A stretch of 64,000 nt of DNA, from the NCBI GenBank assembly GCA_027924645.1, contig BSBN01000242.1:3968001-4032000 (forward strand), in the 5' to 3' direction. This DNA comes from Cunninghamia lanceolata (taxonomy: Eukaryota > Streptophyta > Pinopsida > Cupressales > Cupressaceae). Shown one piece after another: positions 9,871-22,826 of this stretch. The position numbers were made by a program, and so were the translations under genes. The notes below the pieces were generated by a model. It had not been told where the DNA came from. It saw only the letters and a list, made by a program, of their open reading frames with translations, and searched no databases. Position 1 is the first letter of the stretch, and each line of letters opens with the position of its first letter.

Positions 9871-11949
9871 TTAGGTACCCATGTGCAAACAAGTCTCAAG
9901 TGGAGTCAAGGAGAAAACCTCATGGGAAAAAACTCCTCTCCAAAACTGAATATGCATACACAACATGTACAAATGATGGAATGATGGAAAAATCAAGACC
10001 CACCAAATACAACATCCATCACATATATACAATGAATAGCCCCTCAATAAGAGGGAAAGCATGAGACAAGATGTCCCCCCCATAATGAAGAAGCTCTTGC
10101 GCCAATGGTGAATGATAGAAGAAGAAGACCAAAGAGGATCCAAAACCTGCAAACAATGTCTTCCCTTGAGAAGAAACCAATCCACTGGTGCATGAAGAAA
10201 CTCCAACTCCAAACCAAGAGAAGAGGAAGGAAGTCTCATGAAATATGATGTCTCTAAAATTTGATCATGTGTCTCCATGTGAATGCCACATGATACCACA
10301 ATCAAGTTAGGAGTGTTAGGCCTCACTGATGGAAGTGACAATCCAGGATCTAGTGGAAACTGAAAATTAACAACCTCCAAAGACAAAGAAGGGTGGACAA
10401 CAACTGTGCTATGACTATCATCAAAGAGGAGAGATAACCCCTCAAATGTGTCCTCCAAATCTGCAAGATGGGACTCACAAAACAAATCTGAAAGACAAGA
10501 AGATGGAAGTGTAGCACAAGTCTCAAGAACTGATGAAGAGGCAAGAATACCAAGGCTCAAATGACCAAACTTCTCCTCTGAATTAAGATTCACACTAGGA
10601 GTGTGAATGTCAGCCAAAGGATCTGAATCATCATCAAGAGAGAAACCATAAAAGGTGTATAGCCGAGATGTATGATCAACCACCCCAATAGTAATAATCT
10701 CTGTGGTTTCCAAGTCTCTGATAATAACCAACTCAGGTGTGAACTCCATTGTCTTCCCTGTACCACTATGAGTAATCTGATATATGGAAAGAAGATTATT
10801 GGTCAAAGAAGGCACACAAAGTACATCATTGAAAGTACCTTCACCAATATCAATGGTTCCCTTCCTAATTGCATTCATATATGTGTTATTACCCATCAAA
10901 ATAGGTGGCATATCACACAACTCAAATGAATAAAACATATCCTTGGAAGAAGCCATATGATGAGAAGCACCTGAATCAAGAAGCCATTTACCTAATGTAG
11001 AATGTGTACTTGCACAAAGTGCTTTACCTTTATGTTTAGGTTCCTTACCTTTCCTTGCATGAGATTCAAAAAGTACTAGCTGTGTAGATGATGAAGGAGT
11101 AGAAGAAGAATCAGGAGATGAAAGTTTGTTCTTTTGAACAAGTTGCATCAACATGTCAATCTATTTCTTATAGCAAGTATGTTCATCATGCCCTGATTTC
11201 TTATAATAACCACATGTAGGCTTCTCCTTCTTAGGTGATTTTTGTGCTTGATCTGTTTATGGATTTTTCTTAGCTTTCTTTTGTTTCTTTTTAGAAGAAC
11301 TTGATGCTTTCTGTTCCTTAGGTTGTGCAACCACCAAAGCATGATTCCATGATGGCTTAATGATACCCATAGAAATAAGCTTCTATTGCTCATGCACCAA
11401 CATCTCATAAAAGGATGCAAATGAAGGCATAATGAAAGTAGATCCCATAGTCAACCTGTGAGTGTGAAAGCTAGAAACAAAAGTTGCATATTTAGGACTA
11501 AGTTTGTTCAACACATTGTAGATCAACTGGATGTCCTTTTTCTCAATACCACATGCTTTACATTGTGATCTTAGATCATTAACCTTAGTTATAGAATTCT
11601 AGATGTTGCTAAAGTTATTAGGATCAAGGCTCATCAATTCATTATCAATTTGATAGCCTTTAACTTCATCTTTTGTACCATACAATTTTTCTAATTTATC
11701 CCAAACATCATGTGAATTTGTACATGCCTCGATCTGAAACAAGAGATCTAGGGAAATGAAACTACGAAGACATTCAAGAGTTTTAGTATGCTTTATCATC
11801 TATTTTATCTTTTCCTTATCATTTGTGGGTTCATGTATCTTGTTTTCAACATATAAAGAATGTCCAAGATCCATGAGAACATTCCATGCATGTTGACTCC
11901 AAGTTGCATAGTTATATGGTGTTAACAATGGAACCATTGATTTATCCAT
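9871..11949 (-). pseudogene. Copia gag-protease ORF of E, polymerase deleted
   Basis: Gag begins at ATG 11949 with MDKSMVPLLTPYNYATWS, typical of plant Copia gag. It continues through a LEKLYGTKDE segment (11599-11799), then a CCHC knuckle in which the second Cys has become Tyr (near 11165-11215). A 427-codon frame (11154-9871) holds the protease motif LLDSGASHHM and a short pre-integrase relic EKFGHLS. After that the frame stays open for about 200 residues with no integrase or reverse transcriptase similarity. At least two frameshifts lie in gag. E was thus a gag-protease element needing a helper. Confidence 0.75.
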
Positions 11950-12348
11950 GATTTAGAGGAAAAGTAGAGCACAAGAAGCTATATCAAAGTACAAACTGAA
12001 TCAATGTTGTGATTGAAGCGCCCCCCCCCCCCAAAACCAAAACAACCACCAATTTCAACTCTTTTCTAATAAATGAGTGATATGTACCCAAAGTGCTCCA
12101 AACTAAAAATTTGATGTCTAAAGAAAAATCTAGAAAAATGGCATGGACAGAACTGTAGATCACAGAATTACCTTTACAACGCTTATAAGAAGTTAAAATT
12201 TTGATGAAGTGGGCGAAAGTTGTGAGCTTGGGACTGCAAAATGCAAGATCTGGCTTCAAAGAGCTATATCTGGCACCTGCAGAAAAATATCAGAGAATAA
12301 ACTACACCACCGCAAAGTGCTCGGAACCAAATTTCTGAAGATATCTTG
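11950..12348 (-). other. Leader of E, left of insertion A
   Basis: Non-coding leader between the gag start and the site where A inserted. It contains a run of 12 C at 12021-12032 (G-run in element sense). It continues at 25589 on the other side of A. Confidence 0.6.
12344..12348. repeat. Target-site duplication TCTTG (left of A)
   Basis: Directly before the LTR start TGTTAG at 12349. Repeated at 25584-25588. Confidence 0.85.
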
Positions 12349-13555
12349 TGTTAGATTTAGGGCAGATAACTAAGAGGGGGGGTGAATCAGTTGTACAAAA
12401 CATTCTTTCAATTTCAACACTTAACTCCACATTGTTATTCAACAACATAATAGTAAATCAATCATGGAAACACAATGCAACAAATCAAGAGCAGAAACAC
12501 ATTAACACATGAGACACCAAGATTTTGATGTGGAAAACCCAGTTAAGGGAAAAACCATGGGGTGATTAACCCAAGATTGTATTCTCTATTAGAAGAATAG
12601 AAAGAACAATATAACACATGCCAATTAGGGCTCACTACCTGAGCACACTGCTCATAAGAGGCTCACTGTCTACAAGAGACACACTGTCTACAAAGAAATA
12701 AGTATCACCTACTTGAACTGGAAAGTAGCATCTTCACCATGCTTGAATCAGTTCCATTAAGCCCAATACTTCTGCTCTACCTTTCGTTCTCTTCCTTGCT
12801 ACCACACTCTCATCCCACAAGACACCCTTTGAAATGACTTTACAATCCCTTATTTATACAAGGCATCGACTTAGGAACAATCATCTAAGTCGGCAAACAT
12901 CTACAAGAACATCCACAAGATGTGTAATACATCTGGTCGGCCAGTCTTAGAAAGAACACCATCATCTAGAGGTTATTCTTCAATTGCAAGCTTCAACTTC
13001 AATGTAGATCACCAACACGAATTGGACATGATCCAAAGACCACCACAAGCTTTCCTGAATCACCAAGAACATCCACACTTCATCTGCTTACTGGAATCCT
13101 TCTCTGCTTCATCCGAAACTTCAAGAACATAGTCTGTCATCACTGTCACAAAGGAATAGATGCTTCCGGACCTTCAAATCATGAACCAATCAAGTTGACA
13201 CTTCACAAAGACATCCTCAACACTCCCTCAAATCCACAGAATGGACTAATGCATTTTTGGATCTCACCGGACCTATTTGTGTCATGCTGTCACCTCTGAA
13301 CACCTGCTGGAACTGGTTTCACTTGAGTAGCCTTAACTTCTTCAGATCTTCATGCAGACCTCTAAAAACTTTACTGGATCATCTCAAGACACATATCTAC
13401 AAACCCTTTGAACCATATCCTCTGATCTGGATCTTAGCTGGGATCTTCACTTCACTGTCTCCATTGATCCTCTCTGCTCATCCAATTCTTCTCATCAATG
13501 CAACATGAGTATGTTGACATCAATGACAACACCAGTTAGACCCATACTTGCAACA
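12349..13555 (-). repeat. 3' LTR of A
   Basis: 1207 bases, TGTT...AACA. Near-identical first 170 bases recur at 18072-18241 and the last ~120 at 25460-25583. It has blocks in common with the B LTR, such as GGGTGAATCAGTT and CCAATTAGGGCTCACTAC. Confidence 0.9.
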
Positions 13556-13815
13556 ATCTCCCCCTTTGTCATTGATGGCAACATATGATGTGAAAAACTA
13601 TTTTAACCATCAAGACAAAAACTTCTCCTTACTGTCACAACTCCCCCTATCAGTAACAACCATTCACATGTCTTCTCTTTCTTTACTGCTCCCCCTTTGA
13701 TCATCAACCACTTGTTTTTCACATTTCTTCTCTCCCCCTTTGACATCAATGGCAAAGGGCTTATACTTGCAACTCCAACATTTCAGAATCATATCAGCTG
13801 CTCCCCTTGAGTGGT
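13556..13815 (-). promoter_or_regulatory. Polypurine tract array of A
   Basis: The tract next to the LTR (minus AAAGGGGGAGAT) is followed inside the element by further copies of the form A/GGGGGAG at about 13642, 13687, 13731 and 13801. One block (CTCCCCCTTTGACATCAATGG, about 13733-13753) closely repeats the LTR-proximal one. Multiple polypurine tracts are a described trait of Sireviruses. Confidence 0.6.
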
Positions 13816-13887
13816 AGCTCCCTATCATCAATCCAGACCACAAGATAAGACTATGATATCTACCAGACTGATGCACTCTAGTGCACC

Positions 13888-16763
13888 TTAGTTCATCACC
13901 GGAGGGGCAATAACCCCTAACTTCTCTTTGAGATACTCAAAAGAGTCCTTAGGCAGAGGTTTAGTAAAGATGTCTACAATCTGATCCTTGGAAGGCACAA
14001 ACTCTAGTCTGACTTCATTCTTGTTCACTTGCTCTCTCAGAAAGTGAAACTTGATAGATATATTCTTAGTCTTAGAATGCAACACCGGATTCTTAGATAT
14101 ATTTATTGCACTTGAATTATCACAGAAGATTGTGATAGGCTCCTCATACTCCACTTTGATATCTCTTAGTATCTGCTTCATCCACAAAACTTGAGTGCAA
14201 CTACCTGCTGCTGCAATGTATTCTGCTTTAGTTGTAGACAGAGATATTGCCTCTTGTTTCTTGCTTAGCCAAGAAACCAATCTGTTTCCCAAAAAGAATG
14301 CTCCACCACTGGTACTCTTCCGGTCATCCACATCTCCTGCCCTATCTGCATATGTATATGCATGAAGAGAGAAATCATGATCTCTAGGATACCACAAACC
14401 ATACTTAGCTGTCCCTTTTAGATATCTAAAAATCCTCTTAATTGCCATGACATGAGATTCTTTGGGATCAGCCTGGAATCTAGCAACAAGACCAACATCC
14501 TGCATAATGTCTGGTCTAGTTTGAGTGAGATACAATAGTCCTCCAATTGTTGACCTATACTTTGTCTGATCAGCCTTAGGAGAATCACCATCTTTGCTCA
14601 ATTTACATCTGATTGCCATGGGAGTGTTCATTGGTTTTGAGTCTTCCATCCCAAATTTCTTCAACAATTCTTTCACATATTTGTTCTAAGAAATGAAGAT
14701 TCCTTTTTTTGTTTGAGTGATTTGTAGACCCAAGAAGAAATTCATTTCACCAAGCATGGACATCTCAAACTCATTTTTCATTTGATTTGCAAAAGTTTTA
14801 CACATACTATCTCTTTCTCCAAAAATGATATTATCAACAAACACTTCAACAATCAAGATGTTTTCATGATCAATTTTGAAATACAAATTACTGTCAGCAG
14901 TACCTTTGTTGAAACTAATCTTCAAAAGATGCTTATCCAACCTTTCATACCATGCTCTTGGGGCTTGCTTTAGTCCATACAGAGATTTCTTCAACTTGCA
15001 GACCATATCACCATGATCAGACAATTGAAATCCATTCGGTTGCTCAATGTATACTTCTTCCAAGTCACCATTCAGGAAGGCAGACTTGACATCCATCTAA
15101 TATTCTTTGAAGTCCTTGATGATAGCATAAGCAAGAAATAATCTGACTGCTTCAATTCTTGCCACTGGAGCAAAGGTTTCTTCAAAATCAACTCTTATTT
15201 GAGAGTAACCCTTGCAGACCAATCTGGCTTTATTTCTGATTACTTCACCAACTTCATTCAGTTTGTTCTAGAAGACCCATTTGGTTCCAATCACATTCTT
15301 ATTTCTAGGTCTGGGAACAAGATCCCAAGTGTGATTTTTCTCAATTTGCATCAACTCTTCCTCCATTGCTATAGTCCACTTTTCATCATTGCAGGATTCA
15401 TTTACTGTCTTAGGTTTAATCTTTGAAATTAGACAATACTCATCTAAATATTGAGCAATTCTCCTTCTTGTTTGTACACCTTTGCTTTTATCACCTATGA
15501 TCTGATCTTTAGAGTGGTTCAGTCTTACATACTTGGGAACTTTGGGAGTTTCTTGATCAGGCTCATTATCACTCATCTCTTCTTCTTGATTTACCAGATC
15601 AGTTTGAATCTGACTTGTAGAAGGGGCTTGAGCTCCTTGAATCAGAACACCATTCTGATCATCTTCATCATATTCATAAAACCTTGAGGGTTTCTCAATT
15701 CCCTCATCAACCTTTACATTTGTACTTTCTATTATCTTTCTCAGTCTCTTGTTATAACACCTGTATGCTTTGCTTTGAGTGGAGTAACCCAAGAATAATC
15801 CTTCATCACTTCTAGCATCAAACTTTCCTAGATCTTCATCTCTTTTAATGTAACATTTGCTACCAAAAACTCTGAAATACCTCATAGTAGGAGTGATGCC
15901 AAACCAAAGTTCATAAGGAGTCTTACCGGTATTGCTTCTGATTTGAACTCGATTGAGAGTATAGACTGCAGTGCTGACAGCTTCTCTCCAATAGATCTAA
16001 GGAACATTTTCTTCCATCATCATTGTCCTGGACGCTTCCTGGATGGTCCAGTTCTTTCTCTCCACTACTGCATTCTACTGTGGAGTCCTAGGAGCATACA
16101 ACTATCTTTTTATTCCATGTTTCTCATAGAACTCTAAGAACTCACTGGATGTGAATTCTCCAACTCTATCAGACATCAGACATTTCAATTTTAATCTGGT
16201 TTCATTCTCTACCATAGCCTTGAAAATTTTGAATTTCTCAAGAGCTTTTGACTTCTCTTTTAGAAAGGTTACCCACATCATCTGGGAATAGTCATCAATT
16301 AGTAACATGAAGTATCTATCACCTTGCACAGTCTTGATTCTTGCCGGACCACAAAGATTAGTATGAACTAAGTCCAATAATCTGGTAGAAGAGAGTTCCC
16401 TAGTCTTGAATGTGACTCTACTCAGCTTACCCAACTGACATTCTTTACACAAGCTATTTGTGGGTTTCACCAATTTTGGAAGATCTCTTACAGCTTGAGT
16501 ATTGCTTATCTTGATGATATTATCAAAATTCACATGACACATTCTTCTATGCCATAACCAACTCTAATCAACTTGAACAAATAGGCAACTTTTACCAGTA
16601 CCAGCCAAGTGGAAGATATTACCTTTAGTTTGGGTACTAGATGCAATCTCTGTTCCAGAGCTTTCAAAGATCTTGCATTTCCCATTCTTGAATCAGAGAT
16701 CATAGCCTTTGTCCACCAACTGTCCAACACTAAGAAGATTGTGCTTCAGTCCTTCAACATATA
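13888..16763 (-). pseudogene. Copia pol of A: integrase, RT, RNase H
   Basis: Read from 16763 down: end of protease and pre-integrase, with LWHRRMCHVNFDN next to an in-frame TAG. The integrase core is at 16542-16000 (LLIDDYSQMMW, SDRVGEF, ending KHGIKR). The integrase C-terminus and linker are at 15885-15268. RT is at 15268-14400 ([21 protein letters not shown]). RNase H is at 14400-13900 (DDRKSTSGGAFFLG, LSTTKAEYIAAA, DNSSAI), ending KLGVIAPPVMN. The RT catalytic YVDD is FVDN (14830-14841). Stops: TAG at 16102, about 16072, about 15998, 15268 and 14686, TAG before SWLWHRR, and one TGA. A frameshift in an A-run joins gag to pol near 16790. Dead copy. Confidence 0.9.
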
Positions 16764-18029
16764 TTACATTACCAGTTTTGTTCCTTCCATAAAAAAAATA
16801 GTTCCTCTTCCTCTGATTCTACCAGCAGAATTATCACCAAACTTTACCACTCCTCCTTCATACCTTTCCAAATCTATGAATTTGTTTTTGTCACCTGTCA
16901 TATGGTGAGAGCATCCACTGTCAATGACCCAGTCATCCTTTTCTTCAACTTGGGCAGCTAGAGCTTTATGATTGACAGATACAGAGGATATTGGTTCTTC
17001 ATCTTTGATGGCAATAAACACCCATTCACTTCTAGATTTGTTTCCTGTCTCTGATTCATCATCTATTACTCCTTCATTATCATCTTCTTCATGAACATAG
17101 TAACAATTCTTTTGGAACCTTGATTTGTTAGGATTTGGCCTTGAAAATCTTTCCGGACACCTTGAGGCAAAATGACTAATCTTATTGCAGTTAAAACACT
17201 TAAAAGGCAATTTTCCTTCATACTTACTAGATCCTCTTGGTAGTCTTTTTGTAATAAGGGCTTCAAGTTGAGCAGTTTCAGCTTCTTCTTCTTGCAGGTC
17301 TTTTCTTGCTTTTTCATACCATGAAAGTTTCCTTGATGAGTTCTCTCTCAGATCAAACCTTTGTTTACCTTTTATAGAGGCACTGGCTTTGAATGCAGAT
17401 TTAGTATTGGGGGGGTCATCTCTAAACTCGATCATTTCAAATGCAGCCAATTTGCCAGCCAATTGATCTCTTGTGATAGTTGTATGTGCTCTGAATTCTT
17501 CAATGGCAACAACCTTGATTTTATAAGAGGCAGGAGGAGATCTGAGAATTTTGCCAACAATCTCATTTTCATCCAAGACTCCACCAGCATTTCTAATTCC
17601 ACAAACAATCTCATTTACTCTTGGCATAAAAGTAGTAATATTTTCATCATCTCTCATCTTCAGATTTTCAAATTTCCCTTTCAGACTCTGTAACCTTGCA
17701 CATTTAACATATTTGTCTCCTGCATGCAAAAGTTCCAGTTTTTGCCAAATCTTAAAAGTAGTTGGTAGGCCAACAACATTTGAGAGCTCTGAATCAGATA
17801 ATGCGCTTAGAAGAGCTTCTATAGTCCGCAAATTGTTTTCAACATCTGTAATTTCATTTGGGGCTTTTAGACCACCCTGTGGAGGTATATACTGTGTTGT
17901 AGCCATGGTCCAGTACACCATTCCCATACATTGCAAGTGACATTTCATGTGACCTTTCCAAAGATTAAAATTGGTTCCATCAAACTTCAGACTGTCCTTT
18001 TTGTAAGATGACATTTTGGATCTCCTCAA
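16764..18029 (-). pseudogene. Copia gag-protease of A
   Basis: 421 codons. The N-terminus SYKKDSLKFDGTNFNLWKG is the plant Copia gag start, followed by the UBN2-type gag body. One CCHC zinc knuckle CFNCNKISHFASRC lies near residues 275-288. Protease begins DWVIDSGCSHHMTGD near residue 370. The frame ends in the protease tail by a single-base slip in an A-run. The ATG at 18006-18008 (MSSYKK) is as likely a start as 18029. Gag itself is nearly intact. Confidence 0.85.
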
Positions 18030-18057
18030 GCGGTTAAGCTCCTTTTAGAGGAACTTG

Positions 18058-18069
18058 GCTCTGATACCA
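18058..18069 (-). promoter_or_regulatory. tRNA-iMet primer binding site of A
   Basis: Minus strand TGGTATCAGAGC, a perfect initiator tRNA-Met match, two bases from the 5' LTR. Confidence 0.9.
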
Positions 18070-18071
18070 AT

Positions 18072-18241
18072 TGTTAGATTTAGGGCAGACAACTAAGAGG
18101 GGGGGTGAATCAGTTGTACAAAACTTTCTTTCAATTTAAACAGTTAACTCCACATTGTTATTCAGTAGCATAATAGTAAATCAATCATGGAAACACAATG
18201 CAACAAATCAAGAGCAGAAACACATTAACACATGAGACACC
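18072..18241 (-). repeat. 5' LTR of A, inner fragment
   Basis: Matches 12349-12518 and breaks at ...GAGACACC where B begins. The expected duplicate of ACACC on the far side of B is missing. Confidence 0.9.
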
Positions 18242-19341
18242 TATTGATAATTGAGAGTGGGGGGGTGAATCAGTTATCTAATTAATTTAACTTTCTATTC
18301 TTCTTTAGCAACTAGTACAGTATCAAAACACATAAGCTTAAATGAACATGAAAGTAGAAATAAACTCAGTACACATGACACAATATTTTTAACGTGGAAA
18401 CCCTGTTAAGGGAGAAAACCACGGGGTGATTAATCTAAGAATGTATTCTCTATTAGAAGAATAGAAATACAAAATGGCACTTGCCAATTAGGGCTCACTA
18501 CCCGAGCACACTGCTCACAAGAGGCTCACTGCCTACAAGAGACTCACTGTCTACAAGTTATAAAGAGTGTAACAAGATACTTGAACTAATGAGAAGCATC
18601 CACATATGCTAGAGTTCAGTTCCGGTTAGGCTCAGTATACTGATCTACTGCACTTCATTCTTTCTCTTCTTTTGTGCTGTTGTCCTTTCACATACCAGAC
18701 CTGTCTTACTGCTTTTATACTACTCTTCTACTTTTATTCACACACCACACAACACTAAATTTCATACCGAATCAATCTGGTATATATATCCGCACCAAGG
18801 ATTTCATCCACTTTCTAGTCGGCATCTGGAATAGTCAATATTTATCCAAACTCTGATCTGTCCGCTGAATCCTTACTTATCAAGTGATGCATATCAAGGA
18901 GATGCTTATAGAAGTCATCTAACATGTCGACCAATCATGGATGATACCTTAAGAACCTTGATTACCATCAATATCTCATCTGGAATAATTTTGATGCTCT
19001 GTCGGTCAGTTCTTCCTCTGTCTACTCTGCCAAACCGGACCCCAATACTTAGATGCTCATATCTCTTCACTCTTTCATCACTAGAGGCTCAATCCTTGGA
19101 ATCTATCAGTCAAGGTATTCCTCTTGACTTCCCCAAGTTCGCACTTTACAAAGATACTTCCTCTAGGAGATCCAGACTTGACTGTCGGACCTTGCCACAT
19201 GCTCTATTTTTGCTTACCAGACCACAACACTCTTCAATCTGACTTCCGGTATAGGCACACCATGTCCTGTAGATGTGTGGGATGAACTTTGTTGCCATCA
19301 ATGACAACAATCATGAAGCCATAATGTGTCTCTTGCCAACA
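18242..19341 (-). repeat. 3' LTR of B
   Basis: 1100 bases. Minus end TGTTGG... at 19341; the outer end reads TATTGATAATTGAG, mutated from TGTTGATAACTGAG seen at 24686. Confidence 0.85.
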
Positions 19342-19510
19342 ATCTCCCCCTTTGGCATTGATGGCAACACTTAGTGAAAAATGACTAAGTGTTATACTGC
19401 ACTCCCCCTTTGTTGATGCTCTGTTCTAATGTACACTTTACCGGAGCTCCCCCTTAGGTGGATTCCACATTTTTCACTGCTGCTCACTCCCCCTTTGACA
19501 TCAATGGCAA
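19342..19510 (-). promoter_or_regulatory. Polypurine tract array of B
   Basis: Besides the LTR-proximal tract, copies of the CTCCCCCTTTG type (plus strand) lie at about 19405, 19447 and 19487. The last is again followed by ACATCAATGGCAAAGGG, as in A. Confidence 0.6.
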
Positions 19511-19579
19511 AGGGTAGGGTCCGCACACCAAAATTTGCAAAACTCAATCTATCGCATAAGAATATTATCCGGTTATACT

Positions 19580-22500
19580 TTACATATACTTTAGTATATC
19601 TGCAAAAGTATTCTTCAATTGTATAACTTCTGTCACCCAGCTTAGCTTCATCCTGTCCAAAATTAAGATGCGACCACTCAACAGGAATGCAAAAGCTTTT
19701 GGCCTCTTCAGATCTATTGGATCATTGGTCCGCGCGGTGGTTTGAGCATCATTTAAGGCTTCATGCATGGCCTCTAACTTAGGGATAATTATCCTTCTAA
19801 GTTCACTTAACCTACTTATTCTATTTTTCTTCTCCTTCTCAAGCTTCTTAATTTCATTCAAGACTACAATATTCTAACATTCTTGATTTATTATGGAAGT
19901 GGTAAGAGGATCAAAATTCTGAGATAGTCTTGTTAGTTTATCCTCCCGTTCTTTCACTTTCTTCTCAATCTCCACTGTTACTTTGGACCATGATAAACAA
20001 AATATATATACTTCCCCACCATCTTTAAGAGCATTTTCTAAGCTCTTTATCCCTATATCCATATTTCTCCTATCATTGGTTATTAGTCCTTGTACTTCAG
20101 AGAATCTCTTTTCCAAAAACTCCTTCCGGACTTTATCTTTTGCTGATTTTTCTAAGGAATCAAAATGTGTGCCAACACTATTTACTAGAGATTTGAGATT
20201 ATCGGATGAAGAGGCTGAGGGATCCTTCTAAAAAGATGGCATGATTTTCTCCAAAACACCGGATGTAGATTCTATGAGCTTGCAGTCTTCCATGTGAGAC
20301 TTCAGAAGTTTTTCTTTTGCCTTTGTTGAAGTAAAGGATGCTAGCTTCATGGTTTGAACCGGGGAGAGGGAGTCAAAATTGAACAGTCCTTGAACAAGTT
20401 CCAGTTCATCAAATTCCATCATCTCCTTGGTTAAGAAATCTTCGACTGCTTCTACTGTGTCTCTTGCCGGTGACAGGGTTTTGTCCTCTTTTGCAGCCTT
20501 ACCACTATCATATGTGGGCTTTTCTGTTGGAGTTTTCTCTTCTTCTGTAGCCTTACTATTGTCATCTTCTTTTTCCTTCTCCTCTGCTTCTTGACTGATC
20601 TTCTCTTCTACTCTTTCTTCTTCTTTAGATCCGGAATCTATAGGAAAAACTGGAGGAGAGATGTTTGCTTATTCATGGACCTCCTCTTCCGAAGCAGAGG
20701 ATTCTAAGTCCTTATCTTTTTCTTCACCTGTCTCCTTTACCTCTTCTGCTACAGCCTCAGTAGATTCTTATTTGTCATCCATGGCAGAGGTTTCATCACC
20801 TAAGTCCTCTATGATAGGAATATTGAATCTTTTATAGGCATTCCTGAGGATCTCTTCAGTTTCTTTTGCCACTTTATCAGTTTCTCCAAGCATAAGCTAA
20901 TTCATTCTAGCTTTGCTCCGGAACTCATCCTTGCAATCTTTGAAGACCATGTTCATTTGCTTTGGAGTGACTGAAGGAAAGAGCTGAATGGCTATCTGTT
21001 CCCGGATCTCAAGATCCTTTGCCCTAGCATTATTCTTTCTTATCTCTAATTCCTTCTCTAGGCTTCTGGGAATGAGAGATATGATTTCAATAAAAGCCTT
21101 ATTGTATATGTTCAAGTACTTAACTGTGGCTTCCTCCAAGATCTTTCTATCTGCATCATTATATGCATCATAAAATTTTGTTATTGGTTGCAGGTTCCCA
21201 TCCATAGTAACTACTTTAACTACATCATCTAAGGACATAGTGGGCCTTTCAACAAATTCTTCTGTTACTTCTTTAGTAGAGGGTTCACCAGATGTTTTCC
21301 TTTTCTTCTTTATTTTCTTTAATTCCTCATCTGATTCTGTCTCTTCATCATCCTTCTGACTGATGTAAGACCTTGTGGCCTTTGTTTTAGTTCTTTTCTC
21401 TGCTTTACCAGATGATTTTTCTTTTGGTTTAGATGCCTTTGAGCTTTTAGCAGTTGCAGGTGCAGAGGTCTTAGAGGATCTAGTCCGGGAGGGGACTTCC
21501 ACCAGAGCACCTTCTTTCTCTGCTTTTTCTTTTTCTACCTTTTCCATCTTCTCTCTATTTGCATCAAGTGCCTCCTTTGAAATTCCATGCCTCTTGGCAA
21601 GATCTTCTACTTCCCTCCTTACTTTCCTCTTGATTTCAGGCTGTCTAAGTTCTACATGAACTTTTACACTCAGCTCTTGGTAGGTTCCAAACCTTTCAGC
21701 CTTAGGGTCTTTGGGCTGGCTCAGCAGATGTTGGATATGTAGTTCTACAATTTTCTCATCTACTTCATACCCCATTGGCATGATCCAGACTATCCTTGGC
21801 TCCACTGCCTCCATTAGGCATTGATCAGTGTCTACCATGAAACACACTGTATCTTTGTACTTCTCAACCAATGATTTGGGAATTCTTTCTCTAGTTTGCA
21901 TCATGAAATTTCTTGAAGTAACCCCACAGAGTTGTATTTCTTGCCTTAGCATCCCCAAGCCCATGCAAGTAGTCTCTGATTTGAATGGCAACAGGTCTAT
22001 CATTTTGCCATACCCAACTACCAGATCCAGGCAGCTCATTCATAAAGTAGAAAAACAAACATAGTATTAGCCCTCCAAACTTGAAAGAATTCTTCTTGTC
22101 CTTCTTGATCTTTTGAAGGTTTTCCAATAGTTGACTTAGAAGAAGTTCACAAAGATCATAGTCTACATTCTCTTTTAACATCTGATAGGCAGTGTAAATT
22201 GCAGTTCCAGGTACTAAATTTTCCCTGCTGGAGTGATTTATCTTATAACCAATTATCATGGAGGCAAACTTAACATCCAGATCTGTGATGTCTTCTATTG
22301 TCATTGCTCTCTTGTCAAATTTTGATCTGGTAGCCTCACTCACAGTTTGGTTTTTGACAGATTTGAGAATAGGTAATCCTCCGGATGAGTGCAAACCGGT
22401 TACTGCCCTAATTGCATCCTTGGTGATCTTAAATGGTCTATTCAACTATAAGAAGTTATCATGCACTCTGCTCAACACATACCGAACCCATTCATCTTCT

Positions 22501-22826
22501 TCAAAACAGGGGAAATGAATGCATTGACCAAAATGTCTATCTCGGATGCCCTTATACTGTGGTTTGAGTTCAAAAGCATCATCTATTAATTGTTTGTGAT
22601 AGATATCCCTTAATTTGGATTCCCCAAATTCTTCAATGTTCGCATGAATGTAAACCCTAACATCTTCTACATGCAAAATACCATGCAGAATGCTGGAAAA
22701 TGCACCTGAGGGATCCACTTCTAGAGATTTGTATGGATGCTTCTTAAATTTAGGGTGTGGCCTAAAAGAAATCTTCACAACATTCAGAGTAGCCATTTCC
22801 AAGAAGATTTGCATAAAGATATTCAA
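19580..22826 (-). pseudogene. B ORF2: large non-polymerase protein
   Basis: About 1080 codons in one frame apart from a single shift near 21890-22040. Premature stops are TAG at 22446, 20897, 20228 and 19874, and TAA near 20769 and 20671. N-terminal ~330 residues: a folded-looking domain with NRPFKITKDAIRAVTGLHS and KFASMIIGYKINHSSRENLV, similar in layout to the putative plant transposon protein domain (PF20167-like). Middle: Lys/Glu/Ser-rich with basic KKIKKKRKTSGEP. C-terminal half: acidic, then long heptad-like helices (VEIEKKVKEREDKLTRL). No enzyme motif. The family is not certain. The same architecture occurs in element H at 33766-36008. Confidence 0.6.

Noticed and set aside
12021..12032. 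C12 homopolymer as a functional site
   Set aside because: Homopolymers are prone to slippage and sequencing error; no supporting context.
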